This document shows, one piece after another, positions 9,564 through 17,969 of a DNA stretch of 64,000 nt (positions are counted from its first letter, which is position 1; each line of letters opens with the position of its first letter). The DNA comes from Candidatus Defluviibacterium haderslevense (GTDB lineage Bacteria; Bacteroidota; Bacteroidia; Chitinophagales; Saprospiraceae), in contig JADJRL010000003.1 of NCBI GenBank assembly GCA_016712225.1, positions 1,137,001 to 1,201,000 on the forward strand, given 5' to 3'. The notes below the pieces were generated by a model. The model saw nothing but the letters and a program-made list of their open reading frames with translations. It was not told where the DNA came from and did no database searches. The translations under genes were made by a program, and so were the position numbers.

Positions 9564-10862
9564 TTAAGCCCTTATAAATTTAAGAGTGACCAAGCCCTGC
9601 ATTAAACAATCATTCTTTTGAGATTTCCACGAAAGCACATAAATCCCATATTTACTTACACTAATTTTAGAATTAGGATCATTGATATTACTAAAATTGG
9701 CTTTCCCAGGGCCACTTATTTTTTGCCACTTTCCAATAGGAATTATAGCGCTGAGTGAAGTACTAAGACCGCTTATTGTTTTATTTTGTCCTGCTATATC
9801 TTTCACACCCAATCCAAACATTACATCCTTACAAAAGGTCTGGCTCTGACCACAGTCTGTTTGATAATCCACACACACTTTTCCATTTTCGCCATTTTGT
9901 TGATTCCATATAATGCATACGCTATTCATTAATTCAGGATTCTGTGTGATGATAGTACCACCAGTGGTATGCCATCTAAAGAATTTTACTGACTGAGGAT
10001 CATCTAGATTTATTTCAGCACAACTTGTGTCGAATGCACATAATAATTGATTGGTAATAAGTTTTGGAGTTTGATTATTTGTCTCCTTTCTTACGTGAAT
10101 GGTTGAACATTCAGGGCCATATTGATCACATGTCGAACCAGAAAATGGGTTATCAATATATGCAGTGACGCACAGTTGAAAATCTCCTTCATCCGGAAAA
10201 TCCAATAAAATTACATTGCTATCATTTCCCACAACATTTCCATCAAGGGTCCATTCAAATACTGTCTTACAATTACAATCAGGATAATTAATAAAAAATT
10301 CTTGATTAGTTACACCAGCACAAACTGGAATGTTTCGATCCAAATCATCATTTATCCTTTTAAAGTTCGCATTACATTCCCGAGGAGATGTCATAATGGA
10401 AATGGTATAATCACAAATGGCACCATTACACCCGTTGATATAGAAATAATAAACTTTGCACTTTTGCAACATGGCACTTATTGATACCTGTCCCTGACTA
10501 GAACAGTTCTCATTGCATGCAATAATATCATTACATTGATTGTCACCCCAAAGTCCCATCTGAATACCAGCGCCATTAACAGAACAATTATTAAATGTAA
10601 CGGTAAAAGTGGCTTGTGTGTTAAATGAGGTAAAAGCCCACCATTGCGTATTCGTGGATGTTCCACCAGAAGGACATAATGGACTACATCCAAACGGACT
10701 TACAAAAGACGTATTAGAACATGTATAACCATTCAGGTATTCAAGAGAACAAAGCACATTGGCATCTTCTATTTTATCAGCACTTGGAGGTGTACATTGG
10801 CTCCATGTATAAACATAATTTCCCAAAAAAAATATTAATGAACTAAGAAATAACTTTAACAT
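9564..10862 (-). CDS. Cysteine-rich multi-domain secreted protein, tandem copy 3 (short form)
   Basis: A 432-residue paralogue in the tandem family. Signal peptide ends TWSQC at about residue 22. It retains the N-terminal domain (QWWAFTS, YYFYINGCNGAICDY), the first PKD-like domain (FEWTLDGN, DFQLCVTAYIDNP) and the last two domains (RWHTTGGTI, WQKISGPG, VSKYGIYVLSW). It lacks the ~190-residue middle domain found in the other three: the sequence passes from the IHVRK segment straight to LLCAFDTSC. Like copy 4 it ends at FIRA without a T9SS sorting domain. The clean domain-scale deletion with the frame kept suggests recombination between modules, not decay. Its signal peptide resembles that of copy 2 next to it. 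Confidence 0.75.
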   Translation of the reverse strand: MLKLFLSSLIFFLGNYVYTWSQCTPPSADKIEDANVLCSLEYLNGYTCSNTSFVSPFGCSPLCPSGGTSTNTQWWAFTSFNTQATFTVTFNNCSVNGAGIQMGLWGDNQCNDIIACNENCSSQGQVSISAMLQKCKVYYFYINGCNGAICDYTISIMTSPRECNANFKRINDDLDRNIPVCAGVTNQEFFINYPDCNCKTVFEWTLDGNVVGNDSNVILLDFPDEGDFQLCVTAYIDNPFSGSTCDQYGPECSTIHVRKETNNQTPKLITNQLLCAFDTSCAEINLDDPQSVKFFRWHTTGGTIITQNPELMNSVCIIWNQQNGENGKVCVDYQTDCGQSQTFCKDVMFGLGVKDIAGQNKTISGLSTSLSAIIPIGKWQKISGPGKANFSNINDPNSKISVSKYGIYVLSWKSQKNDCLMQGLVTLKFIRA

Positions 10863-10891
10863 ATCATTTTTCGGATGACTTATAATGATTA

Positions 10892-13140
10892 ATTATCCAA
10901 TTATATTCATTTAATATTTTTGGACTTATCTGGAATGAATTTATCAATAGTTAAATTTCAATCTGTAATTACTATCCGTTCACTGATTACATCATGTTCC
11001 GTTTGTATCGTTAGAAAATAAATTCCACTTGATGCATTCATAAGTAATTCATAAGATAGACTTTCAGTTCCTATACTATAATTGGATTTTGCAACGATCT
11101 TTCCTGAGAGATCGATCAATGAAACTTTAGCGGTTTGATTTACAGTAGAACTTAATTGTAAGATTAAAGTTTGGTTTTTAATTTGTTTTGAAATGTGATA
11201 CTGAAATGATTGAGGTGAAATTATTTCATCTGGATCATATTTTAGAAAGGATTCATTTTGATTTTTAAATCTACCCTTGAATTCTGAACGAATAAAACGA
11301 ATCGTAACATATCCTATAGTCGTACATCCCAATGACTTAACGGTCCACGCCAAGGTGTATATTCCATATTTACTTACCTTAACTTCTGTTATTGGATTAA
11401 AGGGATCATTGTAAGTGACGAATCCAGGACCACTAACTTTTCTCCAAACACCTCCAGGTAATATTGCCTCAAGATTTGAGGTAAGGCCTTTGACCGTTTT
11501 ACTGGATCCAGCTATTTCTCTAATTGAAGTACCTACCGTTATATCAATACAGGATGTTTGACTATTGTCACACAAAGTCTTATAATATACACATGCCTTC
11601 CCTTTTTGTCCTGGTGGCAAATTCCATACAACACAAATCGAGCTATCTTGAGTTGGGTTTGGATTTATGATCGTACCTCCTGTAATATCCCATTCATAAC
11701 CCTGAATTAGTCCTGAATAAGCTGGTCTGAATGTGATGCAACTGGTATCATTAGAACACACCGTTTTGTAAGCACTAAATTTTCCTGTAGGTTTGATATA
11801 AATACTTTCATCAAGATTCTCACAATAGTCGAAAAAACAAGTCTTGGTTAGTGGGCCCAAGGTTGTTATTAATTCGATCTCTAGACAATAATCATTTTTT
11901 TGAATTGCGGTATAGTATTCATCTGTACTAATACTCGTTTTATTGGTATCCTGCTTTAAATACCATTTGTATCTATATTCAAAAATTTCGTTACTACCAC
12001 ACGTTATTGCTTTATTTAAAATTCGAGGTTGAATGATAATTTTTCCATCTTGACAATCTTCTCTAAACGTAACTTCTTGATTTAGAAAAATAGCTGTCAA
12101 TTCATAAGTACTGTCACACTTGTAAGGGTAAGATGATTTTTTAATTAGAATTGGTGTTTCGATTTGACATGTTTTAAAAACTTTACGTGAAGTTGGGTCA
12201 ATAAAAACATCTGCGGAATTGCATCCGATATGGTATATTTTTGGAATAATTGGTACTGGAAGTATTTGGAATTGAACTACGGAATCAAAATAACAAGTCT
12301 GTTTATCACATAACTTTGTTTTATACACTCCAGAATTAATAATATATTGGTCATGCCATTTATAGGGTATACTTTCTGGACATAAATACCTTATACCACT
12401 TGTTTTGTCTGGAATTTGTCTTACTTGAATTGTTGCACATTCAGGACCTTCCTGATCGCATATTGCTCCCGATTGAGGATTTCCAATATAAGCAGTAACA
12501 CACAGTTGAAAATCACCTTCTTCTGGAAATCTGGTTTCGATACTATTTTCATGTGCACCAAGTGGTATACCATTTATGGTCCATTCATAATTTGGCGTAC
12601 ATCCATTGCTTTGATGTTTTACATAAAAATGATGAAAGTCACATGTTCGACAAACAGGTATGATTCGATCAGCATCGTCATTTATTTTTCCAAGGGGAAA
12701 TAAGTTGGGTGTATTGCCCCCCGAAGTCTGAATAGTATAATCACAGACATCTCCATTGCAACCATCAACGAATAAATAATATGTTTTACAGGGGTTCAAT
12801 GTTGCAGAAATAGAATACGTTCCTGGCCCATTACATAATTTATTACAAGCCAAGGATTCAGAGCAGATACAATTACCAGACAAACCAAATTCCATTCCTA
12901 TAGCACCTGTTGTATTGGTACAATTGGATATGGTTAAACTAATAGTTACGTTACCCCCTTCACTAATAAATGCCCACCACTCGATGTTTTCAGGTGCTCC
13001 GCCTGAAGGGCATATTGGCATACATCCTGCTGTATTGGATGCCGAACTAAGTCTACATGTAAACCCATTTAATTCAGTCAATGAACATAATACTTTTGCA
13101 TCCTCACAATTCGTTTCACTTGCAGGTGTACATTGACTCC
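10892..13140 (-). repeat. Long direct repeat, unit A (tandem gene duplication)
   Basis: This segment matches 13228-15476 with a constant offset of 2336 bases. It includes the spacer downstream of the gene (ATTATCC at 10892 matches 13228; the block 10920-10980 is almost identical to 13256-13316). By eye the match is very high from about 10920 to 12160 and again from about 12765 to 13140, with a clearly more divergent stretch of about 0.5 kb between. Similarity stops inside the signal-peptide codons. Confidence 0.8.
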
Positions 13141-13198
13141 AACAAATGACTTGAAATCCTAAAACGAATATACATGAAATATAAAATGACTTTAACAT
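10958..13198 (-). CDS. Cysteine-rich multi-domain secreted protein with T9SS sorting domain, tandem copy 2
   Basis: A 746-residue protein. Signal peptide ends CWSQC (~22). Order of modules: N-terminal domain (~22-165; EWWAF, YYLFVDGCNGDVCDY), PKD-like domain (~175-262; YEWTINGI, GDFQLCVTAY), middle domain (~265-460), PKD-like domain (~470-560; YEWDITGGTI), PKD/REJ-like domain (~560-640; WRKVSGPG, VSKYGIYTLAW), a linker, then a T9SS sorting domain (~665-746; VSLIDLSGKIVAKS, SSGIYFLTI, RIVITD). It is nearly identical to copy 1 except over residues ~165-350 and the signal peptide, which instead resembles that of copy 3. That makes it look like a recombinant gene. No promoter box is obvious in the 95-base spacer upstream, so it may be read from the promoter of copy 1. 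Confidence 0.82.
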   Translation of the reverse strand: MLKSFYISCIFVLGFQVICWSQCTPASETNCEDAKVLCSLTELNGFTCRLSSASNTAGCMPICPSGGAPENIEWWAFISEGGNVTISLTISNCTNTTGAIGMEFGLSGNCICSESLACNKLCNGPGTYSISATLNPCKTYYLFVDGCNGDVCDYTIQTSGGNTPNLFPLGKINDDADRIIPVCRTCDFHHFYVKHQSNGCTPNYEWTINGIPLGAHENSIETRFPEEGDFQLCVTAYIGNPQSGAICDQEGPECATIQVRQIPDKTSGIRYLCPESIPYKWHDQYIINSGVYKTKLCDKQTCYFDSVVQFQILPVPIIPKIYHIGCNSADVFIDPTSRKVFKTCQIETPILIKKSSYPYKCDSTYELTAIFLNQEVTFREDCQDGKIIIQPRILNKAITCGSNEIFEYRYKWYLKQDTNKTSISTDEYYTAIQKNDYCLEIELITTLGPLTKTCFFDYCENLDESIYIKPTGKFSAYKTVCSNDTSCITFRPAYSGLIQGYEWDITGGTIINPNPTQDSSICVVWNLPPGQKGKACVYYKTLCDNSQTSCIDITVGTSIREIAGSSKTVKGLTSNLEAILPGGVWRKVSGPGFVTYNDPFNPITEVKVSKYGIYTLAWTVKSLGCTTIGYVTIRFIRSEFKGRFKNQNESFLKYDPDEIISPQSFQYHISKQIKNQTLILQLSSTVNQTAKVSLIDLSGKIVAKSNYSIGTESLSYELLMNASSGIYFLTIQTEHDVISERIVITD

Positions 13199-13227
13199 AT
13201 TAATTTATGACTGATTTATTTTGAACC

Positions 13228-15476
13228 ATTATCCAATTATTTTCATTCAATATTTTTGGACTTATCTGGAATGAATTTATCAATAGTTAAATTTCAATCT
13301 GTAATTACTATCCGTTCACTGATTACATCATGTTCCGTTTGTATCGTTAGAAAATAAATTCCACTTGATGTGTTCGTCAGTAATTCGTAAGATTGACTTT
13401 CAGTTCCTATACTATAATTGGATTGTGCAACGATCTTTCCTGAGAGATCGATCAATGAAACTTTAGCAGACTGATTTACATTAGAACTTAATTGTAAGCT
13501 TAAAGATTGGTTTTTAATTTGCTTTGAAATTTGATACTGGATGGAATGTGGCAATATCTTTTCATCTGGATCATATTTTAGAAAAGATTCGTTTTGATTT
13601 TTTAATCTACCCTTGAATTCTGAACGAATAAAACGAATCGTAATATATCCTACTGTGGTGCATCCCAATGACTTTACTGTCCAGGACAAGGTATAAATCC
13701 CATATTTACTAACCCTAACATCTATATTTGGATTAAACGGATCACTAAAAGTGACGAATCCAGGTCCATTAACTTTTCTCCAAGTACCTCCTGGTAATAG
13801 AGCTTCAAGATTTGAAGTAAGTCCTTTGACCGTTTTACTAGGTCCCGCTATCTCTCTAATTGATGTACCAACATTTACATCTATACATGATGTTTGACTA
13901 TTGTCACACAAGGTCTTATAATAAACACATGCCTTCCCTTTTTGTCCTGGTGGAAGATTCCAAACAACACAAATGGAGCTATCTTGCGAAGGGTTCGGAT
14001 TTATGATCGTTCCGCCTGTAATATCCCATTCATATCCAAGAATAATACCTGAATATGCAGGTTTGAAAGTAATGCAACTTGTATCATTAGAACACACCGT
14101 TTTGTAAGCACTAAATTTTCCTGTAGGTTTAATATAAATACTTTCATCAAGATTCTCACAATAATCAAAGAAACAAGTTTTGGTTAGTGGACCCAAGGTT
14201 GTTATTAATTCGATCTCTAGACAATAATCATTTTTTTGAATTGCGGTATAGTATTCATCTGTACCAATACTCATTTTATTGGTATCCTGCTTTAAATACC
14301 ATTTGTATCTATATTCAAAAATTTCATTTCCACCACAAGTAATGGCCTTATTTAAAATACGCGGTTGAATGATAATTTTTCCATCTTGACAATCTTCCCT
14401 AAACGTAACTTCATGATCTAAAAAAATGGCTGTCAATTCATAGGTACTGTCACACTTATAAGGAGAGGACGATTTTTTAATTAAAATTGATTTTCTGATT
14501 TGGCAAGTATTAAATATTTTTCGGGAACTCTGATCTATATAAATGTCATTAGGATTACATCCTATGTGATAAATATCTTGAATTATAGGGAGAGGAAGTA
14601 TTTTGAATTCAACTACAGAATCATAATAACAAAATTGTTTATCATATAACTCCTTTTTATATATTCCTGGATTGTTTATGTATTGGTCATGCCATTTAAA
14701 TGGAATATTATTAGGACATAAAGATCTTGTGGCACCTATTTTGTCCGCAATTTGTCTTATTTGAATTGTTGCACATTCAGGCCCTTCTTGATCACAAATA
14801 GATCCAGACTGCGGATTACCAACATAAGCAGTAACACATAATTGAAAATCACCTTCTTCTGGAAACATTGTTTCTATATAATACTCATGCTCATCAAGTG
14901 TTACACCATCCAATGTCCATTCATAAGTTGGTCTGCACCCATTGCTTTGTTCATTAACTTTATAAGATTGAAATTTACTATGTCTACAAACTGGTATGAT
15001 TCGATCTGTATCGTCATTAATTTTTCCAAGAGGGCTAAGATTTGGTGCATTCCCTCCAGTAGTGTGAATTGTATAATCACATACATCCCCGTCACAACCA
15101 TCAACGAATAAATAATAGGTTTTACAGGGGATCAAAGTTGCAGAAATAGAATACGTTCCTGGCCCATTACAAAGTTTATTACAAGCCACGGATTCAGAGC
15201 AGTTACAATTACCAGACAAACCAAATTCCATTCCTGTTGCACCAGTTGTATTGGTACAATTAGATATCGTTAAACTTATAGTTACGTTACCACCATCACT
15301 AGTAAATGCCCACCATTCGATGTTTTCAGGTGTTCCGCCTGAAGGGCATATTGGCATACATCCAGTAGTATTGGATACCGAACTAAGTGTGCAGGAAAAC
15401 CCATTTAATTCTGTTAGTGAACACAAAACTGGTGCATCTTCACAATTAGTATGGCTTGGTGGTGTACATTGGCTAC
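13228..15476 (-). repeat. Long direct repeat, unit B (tandem gene duplication)
   Basis: Second copy of the 2336-base-offset repeat, carrying most of copy 1 plus its downstream spacer. Compared with unit A the ends are strongly conserved, while the segment around 14500-15040 (encoding residues ~165-345) is diverged. The pattern suggests gene conversion or diversifying change confined to one part of the protein. Confidence 0.8.
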
Positions 15477-15531
15477 TCAATCTGTGATTTACAGTTAAAA
15501 TCAATGTAAAAAGAATGATGACTATTTTCAT
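13294..15531 (-). CDS. Cysteine-rich multi-domain secreted protein with T9SS sorting domain, tandem copy 1
   Basis: A 745-residue protein, first gene of the minus-strand tandem array. Signal peptide MKIVIILFTLILTVNH...SSQC. Modules as in copy 2: N-terminal cysteine-rich domain (EWWAFTS, YYLFVDGCDGDVCDY), PKD-like domain (YEWTLDGV), middle domain, two further PKD-like domains (YEWDITGGTI; WRKVNGPG, VSKYGIYTLSW) and a T9SS sorting domain ending RIVITD. The leader carries an A11/T11 tract 22 bases from the start codon, and a TAnnTTTG box lies at 15615-15622. Predicted to be exported to the cell surface by T9SS. The family resembles PKD-rich Saprospiraceae surface proteins; ligand and function are unknown. 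Confidence 0.82.
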   Translation of the reverse strand: MKIVIILFTLILTVNHRLSSQCTPPSHTNCEDAPVLCSLTELNGFSCTLSSVSNTTGCMPICPSGGTPENIEWWAFTSDGGNVTISLTISNCTNTTGATGMEFGLSGNCNCSESVACNKLCNGPGTYSISATLIPCKTYYLFVDGCDGDVCDYTIHTTGGNAPNLSPLGKINDDTDRIIPVCRHSKFQSYKVNEQSNGCRPTYEWTLDGVTLDEHEYYIETMFPEEGDFQLCVTAYVGNPQSGSICDQEGPECATIQIRQIADKIGATRSLCPNNIPFKWHDQYINNPGIYKKELYDKQFCYYDSVVEFKILPLPIIQDIYHIGCNPNDIYIDQSSRKIFNTCQIRKSILIKKSSSPYKCDSTYELTAIFLDHEVTFREDCQDGKIIIQPRILNKAITCGGNEIFEYRYKWYLKQDTNKMSIGTDEYYTAIQKNDYCLEIELITTLGPLTKTCFFDYCENLDESIYIKPTGKFSAYKTVCSNDTSCITFKPAYSGIILGYEWDITGGTIINPNPSQDSSICVVWNLPPGQKGKACVYYKTLCDNSQTSCIDVNVGTSIREIAGPSKTVKGLTSNLEALLPGGTWRKVNGPGFVTFSDPFNPNIDVRVSKYGIYTLSWTVKSLGCTTVGYITIRFIRSEFKGRLKNQNESFLKYDPDEKILPHSIQYQISKQIKNQSLSLQLSSNVNQSAKVSLIDLSGKIVAQSNYSIGTESQSYELLTNTSSGIYFLTIQTEHDVISERIVITD

Positions 15532-15552
15532 AGAGCAGCATTTGAATTTTCT

Positions 15553-15563
15553 AAAAAAAAAAA
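15553..15563 (-). repeat. T11 tract (A11 on plus strand) in leader of tandem copy 1
   Basis: Eleven consecutive A residues on the plus strand, i.e. T11 in the presumed 5' leader of the first tandem gene, 22 bases before its ATG. Homopolymers this long are prone to slippage and here sit between the promoter box and the start codon of a surface-protein operon. Confidence 0.6.
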
Positions 15564-15614
15564 GAATTGCATCTATAAAGACACTAACTAAACGCTATTC
15601 GCTGTATAGTACAA

Positions 15615-15622
15615 CAAATATA
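15615..15622 (-). promoter_or_regulatory. Probable -7 box for the tandem surface-protein operon
   Basis: On the minus strand this reads TATATTTG, matching TAnnTTTG. No TTG lies at the proper -33 distance, so the call rests on the -7 box and its position 83 bases before the first tandem gene. Confidence 0.45.
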
Positions 15623-15642
15623 TCCATTATAATACAAAAAAA

Positions 15643-15670
15643 ATCCCCTACCAATGACTTGATAGGGGAT
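15643..15670 (-). terminator. Rho-independent terminator of the haloperoxidase-like gene
   Basis: On the minus strand ATCCCCTA (15670-15663) pairs with TAGGGGAT (15650-15643) across a 12-base loop, followed directly by a T run (the A run at 15636-15643 on the plus strand). It lies just downstream of the stop codon at 15692. Confidence 0.85.
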
Positions 15671-15691
15671 CAATAACTATTATCCTATTAA

Positions 15692-17071
15692 TTATCTCAA
15701 TGAATTAATATTTTTTCCAACTGAAATACCTTGTTTTTCACCAGCTTCAAGACTGAAACGATAGTGAATTCCACCAAATAAACTAGCATCAGAAACTTCT
15801 TTAGACATGTGTTGAAATGATTTGAAAGATCGAGGTGAACCGTCAATATCTTTTCTATATTCATACGTTCTATCCGTAAATGCATAACTATATCCAAATA
15901 AATTTCCAAGTACTTCAACTGCTGCTGATGCAATGGCTGATGGACTAGAAGAATATTCAGGTGTAGGTGTAGCATTGACTAATGCTATAAATTCATTATC
16001 AATGTTTGATTTGATATAAGATTCTGGACGTACTGTATTGTATTTGTATTTTGTTTTCCATGCCATTACTGTTGCATCATGTAACGTGATACCTAATTTC
16101 ATAAAAGCATAAGCACAAAATCCTAAATCTTTTCCTTCTTCTTTTAGAACTTGTGCCAATACAGACATCATATGTCCTGCTGGTGTTATGCTATGCTCTT
16201 GCTCGTCATTCCAAAAACGAACCATAACTTCTTCTTCCTTGGTCAAATTTTCTACTTTGTTTCTTACGTCAACTGCATAAGCATACATAACTGAAGTCTT
16301 ATCATTACTGTATTCCGGAGGAGCAATCATATCAGTCTCCTGAATTGAATAACTTAGAAAAGTTCTTACATTTCCCCAATAAGGTTGAAGTGGTTTTTTA
16401 ATTTGATTGTTTAATGGTACCCATAAACCTTGACCGTTTGGTGTTTTGTAAGAATCCGGATAATTATTTAAGAAAGCTTCTGCTTGTCCGTCAGTTTCTG
16501 CATATTTAATTAATGCTTCAGCATGACCTTTTCCGTAAGTCAAAGAGTTTGATATAACATCTGTAGTTAAACCCTTAGAATAAACATCCAAATTATTTTG
16601 ATGTAATTTATCAATTAATGATAAACTTGCAGGAGAAGAATTTCTGTAGAAGTATTTATAAAGTTTATACATCCCTTCATTCAATGAAAGATTCAAGGAA
16701 ATTTCACCTACTTGTTTGGTGTTAGGCATGGTTCCACGATTAAACCCATTTAATTTACCTTGCATACTGTTGTATTCTGGCATACCCGGTACCAATAATT
16801 CATACATTCCTAAACTCAAATATGCGAATGTACGTGCAGCAACAGGTGAGGTATAACCTGGAGCCTCTTTAGTCAATGTTAAAGACAATACTACCCAATC
16901 AGTAGCAAGTTTACCATTTTCTGATTTCAAATCCGTCGTCGTAGTTATCGAATTATTATCATTTTTAATGCAGGAGGATAAAAAAACGATACTAGCTGCT
17001 AAAGCTAAGAACGATTTTTTTACAGTTAAATAATGAAAAGACCTCATAATTTTAGATTTTATAGTTTTCAA
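15692..17071 (-). CDS. Vanadium haloperoxidase/PAP2-like lipoprotein with altered catalytic residues
   Basis: A 459-residue lipoprotein (lipobox LSSC, Cys near residue 34; an alternative start is the ATG at 17047). The C-terminal half has the fold signature of vanadium-dependent haloperoxidase-related phosphatases: K341-x6-R348-P349 (KYKYNTVRP), then PEYSSSPSAI and GGIHYRF with H436. In the family the second motif is PSGH-like and the third carries an Arg six residues before the His. Here the acid-base His is Pro377 (codon CCA at 15943-15941) and the Arg is Ser430. The vanadate or phosphate-binding Lys, Arg and terminal His are kept. Peroxidase or phosphatase activity is therefore doubtful; it may be a binding protein. 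It has its own terminator and two hairpins upstream. Confidence 0.75.
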   Translation of the reverse strand: MKTIKSKIMRSFHYLTVKKSFLALAASIVFLSSCIKNDNNSITTTTDLKSENGKLATDWVVLSLTLTKEAPGYTSPVAARTFAYLSLGMYELLVPGMPEYNSMQGKLNGFNRGTMPNTKQVGEISLNLSLNEGMYKLYKYFYRNSSPASLSLIDKLHQNNLDVYSKGLTTDVISNSLTYGKGHAEALIKYAETDGQAEAFLNNYPDSYKTPNGQGLWVPLNNQIKKPLQPYWGNVRTFLSYSIQETDMIAPPEYSNDKTSVMYAYAVDVRNKVENLTKEEEVMVRFWNDEQEHSITPAGHMMSVLAQVLKEEGKDLGFCAYAFMKLGITLHDATVMAWKTKYKYNTVRPESYIKSNIDNEFIALVNATPTPEYSSSPSAIASAAVEVLGNLFGYSYAFTDRTYEYRKDIDGSPRSFKSFQHMSKEVSDASLFGGIHYRFSLEAGEKQGISVGKNINSLR

Positions 17072-17433
17072 AAATTCTTATCTAAAAAATTGCTAAAACC
17101 AATATTCTAATTTTAGCAATATGATTGAGGACTCTAGATCGTGAAGATCTAAAAGCAAAGGGAAGAATACAGCACGAAGATAATTTGATATTCCAATTTG
17201 ACCTAATTTATTTCATGATTTTTATAAAATTCAGGGTAATCCCTGATTAAATTTAATTTTTTTAAATTGAATAATTTTAAATATATAATAGGTTGAAATT
17301 AAACAATTTAACAGTAAAATTAGGCATTTTTTAGAACAACAATGACGACCGTAAAAGGATCATCAATTGAAGAAATATTAACTATAATAATATATAAACT
17401 AGCATTATATGTATTATAAAAATATTTAATATG
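17072..17433. other. Gene-free interval with two hairpins upstream of the haloperoxidase-like gene
   Basis: No gene is seen in these 362 bases. Two perfect inverted repeats occur: ATTGCTAAAA (17089-17098) with TTTTAGCAAT (17111-17120), arms of 10 bases and a 12-base spacer, 17 bases upstream of the minus-strand start at 17071; and TAGATC (17135-17140) with GATCTA (17146-17151). They could be operator sites or leader hairpins. No TAnnTTTG box was found on the minus strand here. Confidence 0.5.
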
Positions 17434-17907
17434 TTATTTGATTACCTGGAGGTGAAATTTAGTTGAATTATTTACGGGTATCGTGTTGGCAAGGATATCT
17501 ATATCCACTATTTGAGGCCCATTTTTGCCTTTTGAATTGTATTTAATGTTAATCGGTGATCTTGCACCTTTCTTAATGGGTAGTCTACTGTAGTCCAGTG
17601 TTGTACATTCACACGCTGTCATTAATTCAATGATTAAATCTCCCGGTCCTTCATTGGTAAAAAAAATAACCCTTTCAATGATTTCTCCTTCTTTAATCTC
17701 CCCAAAATGATAGCTTGCCGAATCAAAAACCATTTTTGCCGACTTCCCCATCGTATCCGGTGGCTCTTTCAATCGGGCCTCTTGAATATCTTTGGAAGCT
17801 TCTGGATGCTTAATCGTACTGCTATATTGAGCGCATGATTCCAAAATAAAACCATGCACTATGATTCCAATAAAAAAAATTAGATTCCTTATGTTCATAT
17901 CTTTCAT
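17434..17907 (-). CDS. DUF1573-domain lipoprotein
   Basis: A 157-residue protein with a lipoprotein-type leader (hydrophobic IRNLIFFIGIIVHGFILESC, lipobox LESC). The DUF1573 domain spans ~58-155: FDSASYHFGEIKEGE, then FTNEGPGDLIIE, then the hallmark Cys pair in TACECTTLDY followed by PIKKG. This Ig-like (ASH/MSP-like) domain is very common in Bacteroidota and has no defined activity. It lies downstream of the OmpA gene but after that gene's terminator at 17920-17947, so it is probably transcribed separately or by readthrough. It is anchored in a membrane facing the periplasm. Confidence 0.8.
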   Translation of the reverse strand: MKDMNIRNLIFFIGIIVHGFILESCAQYSSTIKHPEASKDIQEARLKEPPDTMGKSAKMVFDSASYHFGEIKEGEIIERVIFFTNEGPGDLIIELMTACECTTLDYSRLPIKKGARSPINIKYNSKGKNGPQIVDIDILANTIPVNNSTKFHLQVIK

Positions 17908-17919
17908 TCAGAAAATAAA

Positions 17920-17947
17920 AAAGCCGACCATGAGAACAGTCGGCTTT
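17920..17947 (-). terminator. Rho-independent terminator of the PorP/OmpA operon
   Basis: AAAGCCGAC (17920-17928) pairs with GTCGGCTTT (17939-17947), loop of 10 bases. On the minus strand the stem is followed by a run of T. It lies 22 bases downstream of the OmpA-family stop codon. Confidence 0.88.
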
Positions 17948-17969
17948 ATCAAATGTTGGCTTCAGCCAA

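Noticed and set aside
10892..15476. Insertion sequence or integron explaining the duplication
   Set aside because: No transposase, integrase, terminal inverted repeats or target duplications; simple tandem duplication explains it.
12416..15487. Short ORFs inside both large tandem copies (plus strand and other frames)
   Set aside because: The plus-strand ones are mirrored between the two copies because the DNA is duplicated; none shows a family motif.
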